This document shows, in pieces, positions 21,654 to 34,567 of a stretch of DNA of 64,000 nt. Positions within the stretch are counted from its first letter, which is position 1; each line of letters opens with the position of its first letter. The DNA lies in NCBI GenBank assembly GCA_029204045.2, contig CM055063.1, positions 34,086,810-34,150,809 on the forward strand. The letters are read 5' to 3'. The DNA is from Tillandsia leiboldiana. Its lineage: Eukaryota > Streptophyta > Magnoliopsida > Poales > Bromeliaceae. Below the pieces are notes generated by a model. That model ran no database searches. It saw only the letters and a program-made list of their open reading frames with translations, and was not told the DNA's origin. Position numbers and translations under genes: made by a program.

Positions 21654-23026
21654 TGTAGAGTTATAAATCCCAAAGGATCTAAATAGGTACTATCAAACAA
21701 CTAGAGGGGGGGTGAATAGGTGTAATACTTAAAAACTCAATCTCAGTGCAAAATAAAAACCAATGCGGAAAATAAAACAGCACACCGAGATTTACGTGGA
21801 AACTCCAATCCAGGAGAAAAACCACGGGACCAACACGCAATAACAATCCACTAAGAATAGAAGAATAACAAGGTGATTACCGACTCCACGGACTCAACCC
21901 CTCCTTCAGCTTCTTCGGACCTTGCGCTGACCGGTTGGATATCCGCGCAATAACAATCCCTAAGAAAAGAAGAATAACAAGGTGATTACCGTCTCCACGG
22001 ATTTAACCCCTCCTTTAATTTCTTGGACCTCGCGCTCCACCGATTTTGCACGTCCACTGCTCACGTTCGAATCCACGAACGCACGCTTCGAATCCACGAA
22101 ACGCCTTTAGCACACCGAATCCACGATGCCACGTCGAATCCACGACGCAAACTCAGTCGATAAGAATATTGACTTCGATGGTGATCCTCTGCTTAGATTC
22201 TCATTGAGGAACCGTAGAAGAAATCTCTAAGCAAAGATTAGATCAATTCGACAAAAGATATGTTCTTGAAAGAACCATCGAATTGACCTAAAAGAGGCTA
22301 TGAAGAAGATCGATAAAAACCTAGCCTCTAGGGTTGCTCTCAAGTGTTTTATAAATTGATCGGCCGTAGCTCCCACGTTTTTGAGAAACCCTAAACGTCT
22401 ATTTATAGTTTAGAAACCTTTGGAAAGAGATAAGAATCAAAAACATACCTTATCTGGAAATTTTCAGGACGGCGATCCGGATCGGATTTACTGCGATCCG
22501 GATCGTCGTAACGAGATTGACGATTCCAGAAATACCAAGGGTTCGGGATCCGGATTGCAAGGTCCGATCCGGATCGTTCATGTAATTCAGCAAAGTCCCA
22601 TGTTCGGGATCCGGATCGGAATGGCCTAGGATCCGGATTGAAATTGCCAATGAACAAGTACCCTTCGGGATCCGGATTGCAAGATCTGATCCGGATCCTG
22701 AACATGTCCCATGTCCAGTTTTTGATTTTTATGCAAATAAAAGTTCATCCAAGTGTTTCTACACTATAAGAAAGTATTCGGATCACCACAATTATTTAGT
22801 TAAACATACCTGATCCTCTTGGATACTTTCTTCTTGAGATTGATGTAACTGATCCACAATTCTTCAACTTCAATCTTCAAGACTCAAGACACTGAGTGTC
22901 AACTTGAGCTCTTGTTGAGTCTTCTCTAAGTCTTTGATTGCTGATTGACAATTTGATCCCTTTAAGACTCCGACTCAACTCACTGACTTGACTCACGAAA
23001 TATGCCAACACCAAAATGTCGTAACA
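21654..23026 (-). mobile_element. 5' LTR of TR-GAG-A, shared with TR-GAG-B
   Basis: It is nearly identical to 16664-18037. TATAAATA (minus) is at 22400-22407 and the GATCCGGATC array at about 22470-22700. The left side adjoins a PBS (start of the TR-GAG-A interior), and the right side adjoins a polypurine tract (end of another interior). It therefore serves as 5' LTR of one unit and 3' LTR of the next. Confidence 0.92.
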
Positions 23027-24810
23027 ATCTCCCCCTTTGGCAATTTCGTGACAAAACCCAAAAATACATAAAAGCGCTCAAGTCACTCATCTTAAACCAA
23101 AAAGTCGAAATTCAATGTTATCACCAAAACATTGATTTTCTTTGCGTGAAAGATCCAATAAATACAAAATTACATTTGAACCAAACAGTCCTAGAACATA
23201 CTCTATGACTTAGGACTTGGAGTCTTAAAGTGATGTAATTCCTGCAAAACAAAACTCCAAACGAAATCAAACGTTAGTCGTTAGAAATTACAATCCTACA
23301 TTTGATCCGTCTTCCTTTTGGTTCTTTTGTTTTTCTGCTCTTTCAATTTTTTCTTTGTCTCCCCCTATCTTGAGCATCTCTGTTCTCCCCCTTTGTGATA
23401 CGATCATCATTTTCCGTTCTCCCCCATTTTTCCATTTTCGTTTCGTTTATCCTCTCTTGATGATCTTATCTCCGTCATTTCTCTTCTCCCCCTTTTTGTC
23501 ACAAATTGTCAAACAGTGAACATACTAGACAAAAGGAAATTACAAACAAAATTAGTTCATGGAGAAAGAGAGATAAAAGCTCAGTTCTGGTATATAACAA
23601 AAATGCAGATTTCGTACCGGTACCAGAAAGCAAAAATCAAATAATTTCTTGAAACAAATCCAGATTTTGAAATAATTGAATTACCGATTTGTATTCCATC
23701 AAGAAAACAATTTAAGTGCTTGAAAATAATATGAGATCACATAGATGTCATTCAATCCAATTAATTTTACAAAAATTAAAAAGATTTACTCCGAAATCAT
23801 GAAAAATAAAGGTAAAACATTATAAACCGTTTTCATGTTATATTCATCAAACACAAGTCATCAAAAATAATCTTGAGATCCAAAGTCTATCAAGATGTAA
23901 CGGATGTACAAAGATGACTTACAGAGATTTCCAAATGACATCAATTTGATTTCTTACCCTTTCAAATTTGAGATAAGCACTAAAATACCTAAGGGAGGCT
24001 CTTTGAGCATCTTTCAACTATCCCACCTTATACCAACCAGGAGATTATTCAAAATATAAGAGCTTTGCATATAAATCTCCAAATGCTTCAACTAAAGATT
24101 TTCTCATAAAATACTATCAAGCATCCATAACATGTGGTAGCTTCACACACAAACCGGACGACCGGGGTGGCAGCTCTTTCCAGCATTGGTGGTAGTTTTC
24201 ACACTCCTTTCGGATGTAACTCTTTCCACATCTTTTGCAAATTATTTCAATACCCTTGTAAGAATGCAATCTCTTACGTGAAAGAATTATATCCCAAATT
24301 TTAGTCTATCGGTTGTCTCACGTTTATCACAATGAATTCACACAAACCGAGATAGATTAAGCATCTAAAGATCACACATGATTTCTAAAATTTGATGCTT
24401 ATAATATCAAAAACTCCTATAATGAAGTATCTTCAAGATTATGATTAAGGAGTACAGTTGATAATCCAAATAAAATTAATTTGGAGTGATAAAAGTGAAG
24501 CCCTTTTTATTCAATGCACTGTTCAGTAAAAACCCTTTTGTTCAAAAACAAAGTATAAAACGAAGAGCATGGAGAAAACATGTAATGCAAAGATTAAGAA
24601 AATATGAAAGGGAAACTAATCAAAGCATTACATACAGTCAAAGCTATTTAGAACTTAAGACAAGGAAAGATATCACCTTTCCGAATCCAAAATCGCTGGA
24701 TTTGGGTTGTCTTGATTCGTGTGGCCGGGGGGTTCCGCTTTTGACTGTTGATCCCCCTTAAGGTCTTTGCCCTTGCAAGTGATCCACTTGTAGGATTGAT
24801 GATGTGGCTT
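23027..24810 (-). mobile_element. TR-GAG-B: 3' interior of a second unit
   Basis: It repeats 18038-19825 almost base for base: polypurine tract, multi-tract, conserved block (about 23990-24240) and the gag 3' end with RKGDIFPCLKF at 24648. Gag upstream of that is frameshifted by several one-base indels in homopolymers (24480-24800). These look like sequencing errors at a contig end rather than evolution. It stops abruptly at about 24810. Confidence 0.88.
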
Positions 24811-24947
24811 TTTGGGTCGTAATTATACGGGTCTAAATAGGGGAAGAAACAAGGAAACACCTAGAGGGGGTGTGAATAGGTGTAAACGTATAAACAATCC
24901 AAAATCGTTGCGAAAAATAACCAATGCGGAAAATAAAATAAACACGC
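24811..24947 (-). mobile_element. Sirevirus LTR fragment next to gap
   Basis: The motif order GGTCTAAATAGGGGAA, ACACCTAGAGGGGGTG, GTGTAAACGTATAAAC, CCAATGCGGAAAAT matches the 3' end of the S1/S2-type LTR (4815-4950, 7075-7195) in minus orientation. The junction with TR-GAG-B is not a clean element end, so it may be a rearrangement or misassembly. Confidence 0.65.
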
Positions 24948-25047
24948 NNNNNNNNNNNNNNNNNNNNNNNNNNNNNNNNNNNNNNNNNNNNNNNNNNNNN
25001 NNNNNNNNNNNNNNNNNNNNNNNNNNNNNNNNNNNNNNNNNNNNNNN
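24948..25047. other. Assembly gap, 100 N
   Basis: The gap is exactly 100 N, the usual placeholder for unknown size. The LTR to its right begins at a position equivalent to 32518, so at least about 1.9 kb of that LTR is missing, besides whatever joins it to 24947. Confidence 0.98.
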
Positions 25048-27070
25048 ACATGAATATTATTCTTGCAATTTTTTATACAATTATCATTATCAGCTTACCT
25101 ACCTTACAAACATAAACCATTTACCCTAGACATGCATGCATCCTACATACAGAATTAGAAACCGTCCACCGTTTCTGGAAACAAAGCACCCGCCTGAAGC
25201 GCTCTCCGCAGGCAAAGCCGAAGTCGGTGAGTGTGAAGAACTCTCGCAGTCCAAATCCGCCAAAACAGGACCCCTCAGTACATGACCGAAAGCCCCGCTT
25301 CAAACAGCTGAAAACATCCGGATCCACTATGTCCAATGTTCCTCCAGTGTCCAACAGGTCCAGCAACACTTGCAAACACCCCTTGGTACCATGATAAGGT
25401 CCAACATAACACTTAATCCAAAATTTCCAAGTATATACAAACATCAGAAACAGCCCCGAAGATGTACAGTTTCAACCTGCAGAACGATTCTGAAAAATCC
25501 AACAAAATTACTGTCGCGTTCCTCGCGTCGATACCTTCGAAACGAGTACCTGCACGCCAAATTCTGAGCCCCGTAGGCCGAGTTACAAATTCCACAACAC
25601 AGGGCGTCACAACCACACAACCACACATCTGTATTTCCATGCACATAAAAAGGGCGAAAAAATATACCTTTGGGAAAGCCTTAGAAAAATCCAATAAAAT
25701 ACTGTGACAATCCTCGCGTCGAGTAGATGAAAAAGTGTACAAGCACGTCGTCATCCGATACCCGGTTGCGGAGATAAAAATCCGGCAAGGTGTCGCTGTC
25801 CAGAAATTCCATCAGCTGCAAAAGGGTTAAAAACGTACCCAGAACCCCAAACAAGCACAAATCTGAGAAAGTGGACAACAAGAATCGTAGATATACCTCT
25901 TGTGATCCAAACGCATGAAATCGTCCAAAAACACTGTCGGGGTAGCTCCATGGACCTCTCATAACAAAATGCGACGATAACGGCCGCAATGAAGTATGGC
26001 ACTCTGCGCCACAATGCCGAAGTCGTCGACGCACGCCGCGCCTTCCAAAAAATCCGAGCTTCCTCCCAAGATGCGCAGACAAGGTGAGAAACAGTTTGGT
26101 GAAGGGCCCTCAGGCCAAAGAGCTCGGGAAAAAAGGAAATGAAGTGCAAAGGGCCTATTTATAGGCCCAAACCAAAAAATCCGCAAGTTGGGCTTTTGGG
26201 CCGCATTTTCGGGCGCCCTCCGCGAGGAACCGGGCGTGAACAGTGTTGGGCCGAGCCCAACACTGTAGCCGCCCGAAAGGCCCAGGGCCCGCCACGTCGA
26301 CACCCAAACAGCGACAGCCACACCCGCCATGCCGCTGCTCGACACGTGGCGCGCGGAGACGTCACACTGGACCGCACTCAGCCAGCCGACAGCGCCCACG
26401 TGGTGCGCCTGCGTGCGCGCCGCCTGCACCCTGCACGCACGCGCCCCCCGGCGGCCTGCACCCGCTCCGTGGACGCGTGCACGTTGACCGGCCAATCAGT
26501 GGCCTCCACTGTGTCCCGCCCGGTCCATGCACCACGGCGCACTCCCCGTAGACCGCGCGCTCGTGCGCCCGCCCCCCGGGGCCGCCACGCGTCCAAGCCC
26601 TGGTGCACGCCTCGCCCGGTGGACCGAGCGGCTGTGCCTCACGCCCGCCGCCGCGCTCCTCCGCCAGCCGCCGCTGCCGTCGGCCGAACAGTTACCCGTG
26701 CCTCGAAAAACGTGCCGAATCATCCGGACTCCGAAAAATGCAAGTGAATAGTCCATTTTCATCATTTTCGCGCGCTGAATCCAAATCCGAGTCCATTTTG
26801 CCAAATTCCAACTCTAAAAATTGCCGAAGGCATCCGGAAAAAGATGTTCTTTTGTCCAAACTTCGCGCTGAGACCAATTTTAATATCCATTGCGCGCAAA
26901 ATCACTTCTAAGCATTCGACGGGGTCCACCGATCACCCACAGTGATCCATCTTAAGCCCGAAGTCCATCACTTGCATCCAAATGTGCACAAACCCCTCCG
27001 ACGAGCCATATAGGCCTCCAGAAGCTGCAGAGGCACAGTGATCCATAAGTGGGAATTTCGGGTCTTCACA
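25048..27070 (-). mobile_element. 3' LTR of LARD-like element (partial)
   Basis: It starts TGTGAAGACC at 27070 (minus) and aligns with 32518-34567. The two LTRs differ by many substitutions and indels, so the element is clearly older than TR-GAG-A, or this side is poorly assembled. TATAAATA (minus) is at 26156-26163, downstream (in element sense) of a GC-rich block (26250-26700). Confidence 0.88.
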
Positions 27071-30000
27071 TCCTCCCCCACTAAAGAAAGTTGTCCTCGA
27101 AACTAGCTCAATTCCACCAGGAGTCACAAACAACAAGGGTAAGTACTCAACATCACATCATCATCAGCTCCTAAGTCATCACTCACTCCCCGTGATTACT
27201 CCAACGACCAATAAACAGCAACATCCAGTACGGCATAGCCCGATTGCGCAATTCCTCCACTCACGAGCCAGAATTCGCAACGGGCGTCCCTCGTACTCCA
27301 AACACTCATAGATCCAAAGGGGCGAGTTAATCACGGGCGAGGGATCCAAAAAACACACTCACTCCTGAGCTGAGACGTGAAATACCAAAGGGGCTCAATA
27401 AAAGGCTGGGGGAAACGGAAATACCACTAGTGCAACACGCACCAAACCACATCCTGTGTCTACTCAACCAAGGCCACCCGAAGTATACCACACTTTTATC
27501 CAATAAGGAAAGAATCCATAACTGGGGGTCTTCACTCAGTCACTACCAGACCCAACCACCCGAGTGGACTACTCAACTGCAGGCTACCCTCAAAAGGGAT
27601 CCTCCGGATACAATCTCATGCCACAGTTGGTCACTCATCATGCCACATAACCCCCAACGACCCACGGGTCGAAGTCGATCTCTCAACTATAAAGGACACC
27701 CTGACGGGGACCAAAACCGTCGGTGAACGGGACTGAAAACTAGCTCGAAAGGCGATCATAATGCTGATGCCCAAACTCGCGGTCAAAAGTCCGAACCATC
27801 AACGACAATCCGCGTAAATCCCAGACAAATGCTGAAAGCTGTAGGCTCCACTGATGCCACCTGGTAGAAACTGTAAACTTGAAGCTGAAATCTTAATCTA
27901 TCACATGGTATAGAACGGAAATGCTGAGTAATCAACACCGATAGCCAAGCAGGCATGGCCTACGCCCAGGTATCAATCAAAGCTGGAAATAAAAGGCGTA
28001 CTGAAAGGCTCAACTGTGGGATCCAAGCTGCTTGCAAAACAGCGGTTCGTCCTGCCACAATATACTCATAAGGTTGGACTAATGAAGCGTGGACCGAAAA
28101 TCAACCCACGGTAACTCTACAGCCACAATGGGAGGCTCACTAAAGCACGCAAATCCATCTCCCACACTGGAAACACTAGCATTGGCGCTGCATCAGTCTC
28201 ATTATCCATTGCCATGCTCTCCCGACACTGCCAAGTCTAAGAAGCTCCTCACCTCAAGAATAAATGTTGGTTTCAGCCAAACACGAATAACATCCTTTGG
28301 TCGGATTCCACCGCCCTCCAATGGCGAATAAGGTGACCCAGTAGGCATGCACTTGGAGCTAAAACTCGTACCTCATAGCTTGGCATACAGCTTCATCCAC
28401 ACAGGCATGGTAGCACATCCACAAGTGCTCCTCGTGCTCCAAGTCGCTCTGGGAGTAAAGCAAATATCCTTGGGGGAACACCACTCCCAATCCGTCCAAG
28501 TACAACTGGGACATACAATTCCTCAGGTCTTGAAGTCGATAGGGCATTCGTCATTCCATTGGCCTCACTACAAGCTCATAATGCCCCTACCGTGTCCTGA
28601 ATGCCCTCTAGGCAAGGTCCTCGGCTGTATGATTCCAAGTGGATACTCGCATCATACAATAACTGCCGGGAGTATAACTCCATCAAATGGTCCTAAATAC
28701 CACCCGGACCTGTCTACACTCGAACCATAAAAGGACCCTCACTGTCGTGTATCCACGACGTGGCCTCCCCACTGTATACCAGCGACGTGGCACTAGGTCA
28801 ACAGACCCCTCGATCCATGAGATCCTGCAACTGTGCCATGAGCTCACTCAGCTCTACAGGCGATATCCAATGAGGTGCTGTCGAGGGGTGGCGCGGTTCC
28901 CCGAACCACGTCAAACGCAATCTCTATCTCTCTAACCGGTGGCATTACCAACAACTAAGGTGAAATCACACCCGGGATCTCATGGGCAACAGAGATATCC
29001 CTGAGTCCCGGTGCCACCGTAAGCACCTCTCACACTGTCGCTAAAACCTGTGTGCTCTCACAATCTCATCAAGCAAGCCTCCTCTTGTCCGCCTCGCCGA
29101 AGATCAAAGTCCTCTCTCGCCGCAGTCAAACATTCTATGGCATTGTGCCAACAATCTCAAGCACAGGGTCGAAACACCGAATTGCTATAATTTCCAATAA
29201 TTCTGCCGGTAACTCGCGGTCTCGGGTGCACTGGACATGATCCAAAAGCCTCCCCATGTGCACAACAACACAGGAACCTGTACCTCTAGTGCATGTGGTA
29301 ACAAATCTGCCTCTAGCCCATGCAAGAGTGGAACATGCTCTAACTCCGACTACTGTGGTGAAATCCCACCTACGACACTCGATCCACTACCGTGGCGCCC
29401 TCCATCCGGGTGGCACAGATTCATCCGCTCAAAGCAAGTGGTTGTCGCTCAATCTGCCTGAAAGTCAGGACTATCCACAAGGGAGCACGACCTCTGTCTC
29501 TGATCACATTGAGGCGACGAATAAGGTCCTCCGCAGATAACAAATCCACGCTACCGCTGCGCCACTCTGATATAAATACTGATGCTGCCTTCGGGGTCCA
29601 CCCGATCTCCGGCATCTCGGAAACTCGTCATCCTGGAGAAAGAAATCAGAAATGCCTCTATCGGCCGATCTGTCCTCCATCACCCGGCGCCAAGCGCCAA
29701 AATCCAGAACTCGCCTCTGGCGGCAGATCCCTCTCCAAAGGAACTGCAATGCCACGCTCCATACACATTGCCTACTCCAACGAGGCGTCCAAACCTACAA
29801 TGGAGGGACTGAATAACTGAAAGGTGTCCTGGCGCAATCCACTCCCAGTCTCATATATCCTATGCACCTCGTCCCTTGAATCTGGAGCGCGCACTTCAAC
29901 AACTGCATAAACTCTCTGGCACAGGGAGGCTCTCAATTGATCACTCCATCACCACCAACACGACTCTGCCTCAACGTCTCCAAACTCAATCTTACGAGTC

Positions 30001-30600
30001 GGGGTGGTTCATCTGCCAAATCTGGCTCAGTAGATCAACCATGTCCCACAGCTCCTCTGCTGTCAACTATCCACCCTGCCTCGGCGCCTCGACACTAAAT
30101 ATTGGCACAGAGGGGGTTACTCAGTGCCCCGACAACTGTGTCACCAAGACCAGCTACTCACTCAGCAGCTGATAAGCCTCTGATAATCCTGTCATTTGGG
30201 TCGGGAGTTCTTTGACCTCAATTCGGGTATCCGGCCCAAAACCAACCGCTCAAGCTCAACTGCTATGACAGGATGCACACGGGTCAAAACCCAGCGTCGG
30301 GGAGACACCGCTCTCCACGACGAACCACAAAACAGCACACAAAAGCCACTCGACCCAATCCAGCGAAAGTCTAAAGCATGTCACCCGTTCCACAGCATTA
30401 AGTTGTCTGCAGCCAACATAATCACCTAGGAGAATAAACATGCCAATCACTCCTCCCGTCCCTTGGGAGAGGTACAAAACTCAATCAGGACTCTCGCTAA
30501 AAGTCACGACTCTCACGAAGTCAACCAAGGGTCAAACCATAAGCCTAGGGTTTCTAAGTCCACCATGACCTACAACCTAGGCTCTGATACCAACCTAATC
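27071..30600 (-). mobile_element. LARD-like interior
   Basis: It begins, in element sense, with the leader GATTAGGT and the PBS, and ends with the polypurine region TTTAGTGGGGGAGGA (27071-27085). Between these I find no conserved protein motif on either strand. Short frames such as 28347-28730 and 29392-29820 lack any recognisable composition. The end resembles the Ty3 pattern in which a gag-pol tail (GAGGACAACTTTCTT) merges into the polypurine tract, suggesting descent from a chromovirus. Confidence 0.7.
30581..30592 (-). other. Primer binding site of LARD-like element
   Basis: TGGTATCAGAGC on the minus strand, eight bases from the LTR end GGGGCGTGACA. The eight-base leader GATTAGGT is nearly that of the chromovirus at 60819 (GATTAAGA). 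Confidence 0.88.
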
Positions 30601-33600
30601 TGTCACGCCCCGGGGTCGAAACTGCGACCCGGGCTCGCCAACAGATCCGCCACCTATGCCAACCTGCATAAGCGAAGCGTCCTACCTGCAAGAAAAGTAC
30701 TACAGCTAAACAGATATCAGAGCTATAAATAAAAATCTGCTGTATGCCTAAAATCAATCACTGTACAACTGGAAATAATACAACAATGTCCGCCTCCCAA
30801 AAATAATAATAATAATACAATGTCCTCAAATACAAGCTCTGAACCCAACCGGGAGGTATCTCCAATAAATAAAACAGTGTACAGTCTCACAATACATATT
30901 ATATCCTCACTACATCAGTCTCTCAAAAGAGGAAAATAAAACAACTAATCTACTGAGGATCTCCTCTGAAAGGGGTACCGCTACTCTCCAACGACGGGTA
31001 GGGATCTAGCACGCGGCTCCCTCGCCTCGATCAACAACCGCAGAATCAGCAGCACCCGCTAAGACTCTGCAAAACAAAGGAGAGAAAAGAAGAGGAGGGG
31101 GAAGACCCCCAACGGGTGTGAGAACTACACCTAAAAAGGGAGTCCTCAGTGGGTACCGCCACCAGGCCCGACGATCTGCCCACTAAGTCCACTAGAGACA
31201 TAAGATAACCAAAGCAGTAAATACTGAAATAGGAAAGCTGGAGACTCTCAACAGCTACCATGCCTCTATCTAAATGCTCAAAAGGGGAAAACTCTGATAA
31301 AGATATGTGACACTCGCACACGAGGTGCTCAATCGACCCAATCGAGCTGATTGCCACATCGGGTCCAGTCAAACCTGCGCCCACCTACAACCACCTCCCG
31401 CTGACAGGCAGGAATTACGTAGGGCGTCCAAACGGACTAACTCGATACCGAGTAGTGGCTCATGCAGGCTATAGTCAAATCCACGCTCTCTCTCTCAGAA
31501 CGGATAAACTCAAGATCACCAAGCCTCACGCACGACGGTCAACAACTCACAAAGACCTCGGGACCACAGTCCCCAAATGGATCCCAACAACACTAGCACT
31601 GGTCTAAACACAGCTACTGGACTCCACTCGGTCCCCCTGACACGAGTGAAACAAGAAAGTAAATGCCGGTAATAACCCAATCCGGTGCCACCAGTACAAC
31701 TGGCATTGCCTGCTCAGCGGAATCTGCACACATGGCTCGAAACCGCGGGACCGGCCCGCACGGCTCGCATCCCAAAATAAGTATCAGACCGGCACACATG
31801 GCTGGGTCCGAAAAGCCTACCTCCGGAGTGGCGCTCGAGGGGAGCGACCCGCACGAGTAAAGTATCTCAGTAACAAGTATCTCTGTATAGCAGGACTTTG
31901 ATCACAAATCTGATCAAAGTGGGAAACCTCAACCACCAAAGAAAGACCCGACCTCAATCGGATGCAACTAAACGATAAGTGGGAAACTCCATCCACTAGA
32001 GAAAACTGATACCCAATCTGGTGCATAGATAAGCATCCGGTCAACCGCCCAATATCTGCGGTTGCCGCAAAGCCCCACAACTAATCCAACCTGTCCCAGA
32101 CACGAAGTCCCGACTACACTATCCAGACCCCTGCTCGAACCCGAGCAACACTAACCACCTGACTAACAAGAAGGAGAAAGGAAAAGCATGGTTTCTCCTA
32201 AGTCAAGTTCCAATAAGTAGTGTAGCAATAAAAGGGGGCCTAACCATAAGTCCATTCAAGCATGCATTTGTCCTCAAGAAAGATACAACAAAGTAATCCA
32301 CATGCCAACACCTGACCATAATCCTCGATCATAATAACTCCTCAGAGTGAAAATCCGCACATAGCTACAAAATCCTGTCCCAATGTATAAACCAACCATA
32401 TGAAAGGCTATGTGCTAACATGGCATGTTACATGATCACATAGGGTAACATTAACCTAGGTAAGCTTACACTATTCACCAACATAAATACCCAACTCATG
32501 CAAGTCCTCAATATACAACATGAATATTATTCTTGCAATTATTTATACAATTATCATTATCAAGCTTACCTACTTTACAAACATAAACCATGTACCCTAA
32601 ACATGCATGCATCCTAACATACAGAATTAGAGAACCGTCCACCGGTTCTGGAAATAAAGCACCCACCTGAAGCGCTTTCCGCAGGCAAAGTCGAAGTCGG
32701 TGAAGTGTGAAGACGCTCGCAGTCCAAAATTCGCCAAAACAACACCCTCGGTACATGACGCGAAAGCCCCGGCTTCAAACAGCTGAAAACATCCGGAATC
32801 CACTATGTCCAATTTTCTCCAGTTCCAACAGGTCCAGCAACACTTGCAAACACCCCTGGGTACAATGATAAGGTCCAACATTACACTTAATCCAAAATAT
32901 TCCAAGTATATTCAACATCAGAAAATAGCCCCGAAGATGTACAGTTTTCACCTGCAGAACGGATTCTGAAAAATCCAACAAAATTACTGTCGCGTTCCTC
33001 GCGTCGATACCTTCGAAACGAGTACCTGCACGCCAAATTCGGAGCCCCGTAGGCCGAGTTACAAATTCCACAACACAGGGCGCTCACAAACACACAACCA
33101 CACATCTGTATTTCCATGCACAGATAAAGGGCGAAAAAATATACCTTCGTGCAAGCCCTAGAAAAATCCAATAAAAATACTACGACAATCCTCGCGTCAA
33201 GTAGATGAAAAAAGTGTGTAAGTAAGTCGCCATCCGATGCCCGGTTGCGGAGATAAAAATCCGGCAAGGTGTCGCTGTCCAGAAATTCCATCAGCGGCAA
33301 AGGGGGTTAAAAACGTACCCAGAACCCCAAACAAAGCTCAAATCTGAGAAAAGTGGACAATATAAGAATCGTTGATATACCTCTTGTGAATCCAACGCCG
33401 TGAAAATCGTCCAAAAACACAGTAGGGGTAGCTCCATGGACCTCTCATAACAAAATGCGACGATAACGGGCCTGCGATGAAAGTATGCCGCTCTACGCCA
33501 TGATGCCGAAGTCGTCGACGCCGCGCCTTCCAAAAATCCGAGCTTCCTCCACAAGATGCGCGACAAGGTGAGCAACAAGTTTGGTGAAGGGCCCTCAGGC

Positions 33601-34567
33601 CAAAGAGCTCAGGAAAAACCCGAAAAGGCAGTGCAAAGGGCTTATTTGTAGGCCCAAACCAAAAAATCCCGAAGTTGGGCTTTTGGGCCGCATTTCCGGG
33701 CGCCCGCAGGAACCGGGCGTGAACAGTGTTGGGCCGAGCCCAACACTGTAGCCGCCTGAAAGGCCCAGGGCCCGCCACGTCGACACCCGAACAGCGGACA
33801 GCCACACCGGCCATCCGCTGCTCGACACGTGGCGCGCGGAGACGTCGACACGTGGACCGCACTCAGCCAGCCGACAGCACCCACGTGCGCGCCTGTGCCG
33901 CCGCCTGCCACCCTGCACGCACACGCCCCGAGGCGGCCTGCACCCGCTCCGTGGACCGCGTGCATGTTGACCGGCCAATCAGTGGCCTCCACGTGGCCCC
34001 GCCCGGTCCATGCACCAGGCCGCACTCCCAGTAGACCGCGCGCTCGTGGGCCCGCCCCTCCGGGGCCGCCACGCGTCCAAACCCCTGGTGTACGCCTCGC
34101 CCGGTGGACCGAGCGGCTGTGCTTCACCCCGCCGCCGCGCTCCTCCGGCACCCGCCGCTGCCCGCCGCCGCTGCCGCCGGCCGGAACAGTACCCTTGCCT
34201 CGAAAAATGTGTCGAATCATTCGGACTCGGAAAAATGCAAGTGAATAGTCCATTTTCATCGTTTTCGCGCGCTGAATCCAAATCCGAAGTCCATTTTGCC
34301 AAATTCTAACTCTAAAAATTGCCAAAGGCATCCGGAAAGATGTTCTTTTGTCCAAACTTCGCGCTGAGCCCAATTTTAATATCCATTGCGCGCAAAATCA
34401 CTTCTAAGCATTCGACGGGGTCCACCGATCACCCACGTGATCCATCTTAAGCCCGAAGTCCATCACTTGCGTCCAAATTGTGCACAAACCCCGCCGACGA
34501 GCCATATAGGCCTCCAGAAGCTGCAGAGGCAACAGTGATCCATAAGTGGGAATTTCGGGTCTTCACA
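30601..34567 (-). mobile_element. 5' LTR of LARD-like element (3.97 kb)
   Basis: A complete LTR, TGTGAAGACC to GGGCGTGACA in minus orientation. It is the same family as the solo LTRs at 241 and 36647. The TATA region reads poorly here (GGGCTTATTTGTAGGCCC, 33638-33655), next to a GC-rich block (33700-34190). The long frames in that block are chance. Confidence 0.9.

Larger units (their letters stand above)
16664..23026 (-). mobile_element. TR-GAG-A: intact gag-only Sirevirus derivative
   Basis: It has two almost identical LTRs (16664-18037 and 21654-23026), a PBS, one intact gag ORF and a polypurine tract, but no protease, integrase or reverse transcriptase. About four differences between the LTRs are visible by eye (for example near 16787, 17030, 17593 and 17779), so the insertion is young. 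The left flank ends TTTCT. On the right the sequence continues into the 3' interior of another copy instead of a target duplication, so the 21654-23026 LTR is shared with TR-GAG-B. Confidence 0.92.
25048..34567 (-). mobile_element. LARD-like element: huge LTRs, 3.5-kb interior without recognisable proteins
   Basis: On the minus strand: 5' LTR 34567-30601, PBS, 3530-bp interior, polypurine tract, 3' LTR 27070-25048 (truncated by the gap). The interior has no reverse transcriptase, integrase or gag that I can recognise; its longest frames are about 140 codons and lie on both strands. LTRs near 4 kb with about 3.5 kb of non-coding interior match the description of large retrotransposon derivatives. 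The right flank is Sirevirus S3 gag (AAAGC at 34568); the left target duplication is in the gap. Confidence 0.85.

Noticed and set aside
27071..30600. Frames of 90-142 codons in the LARD-like interior
   Set aside because: They occur on both strands without gag, protease, RT or integrase motifs. A real but highly diverged gene cannot be excluded without a profile search.
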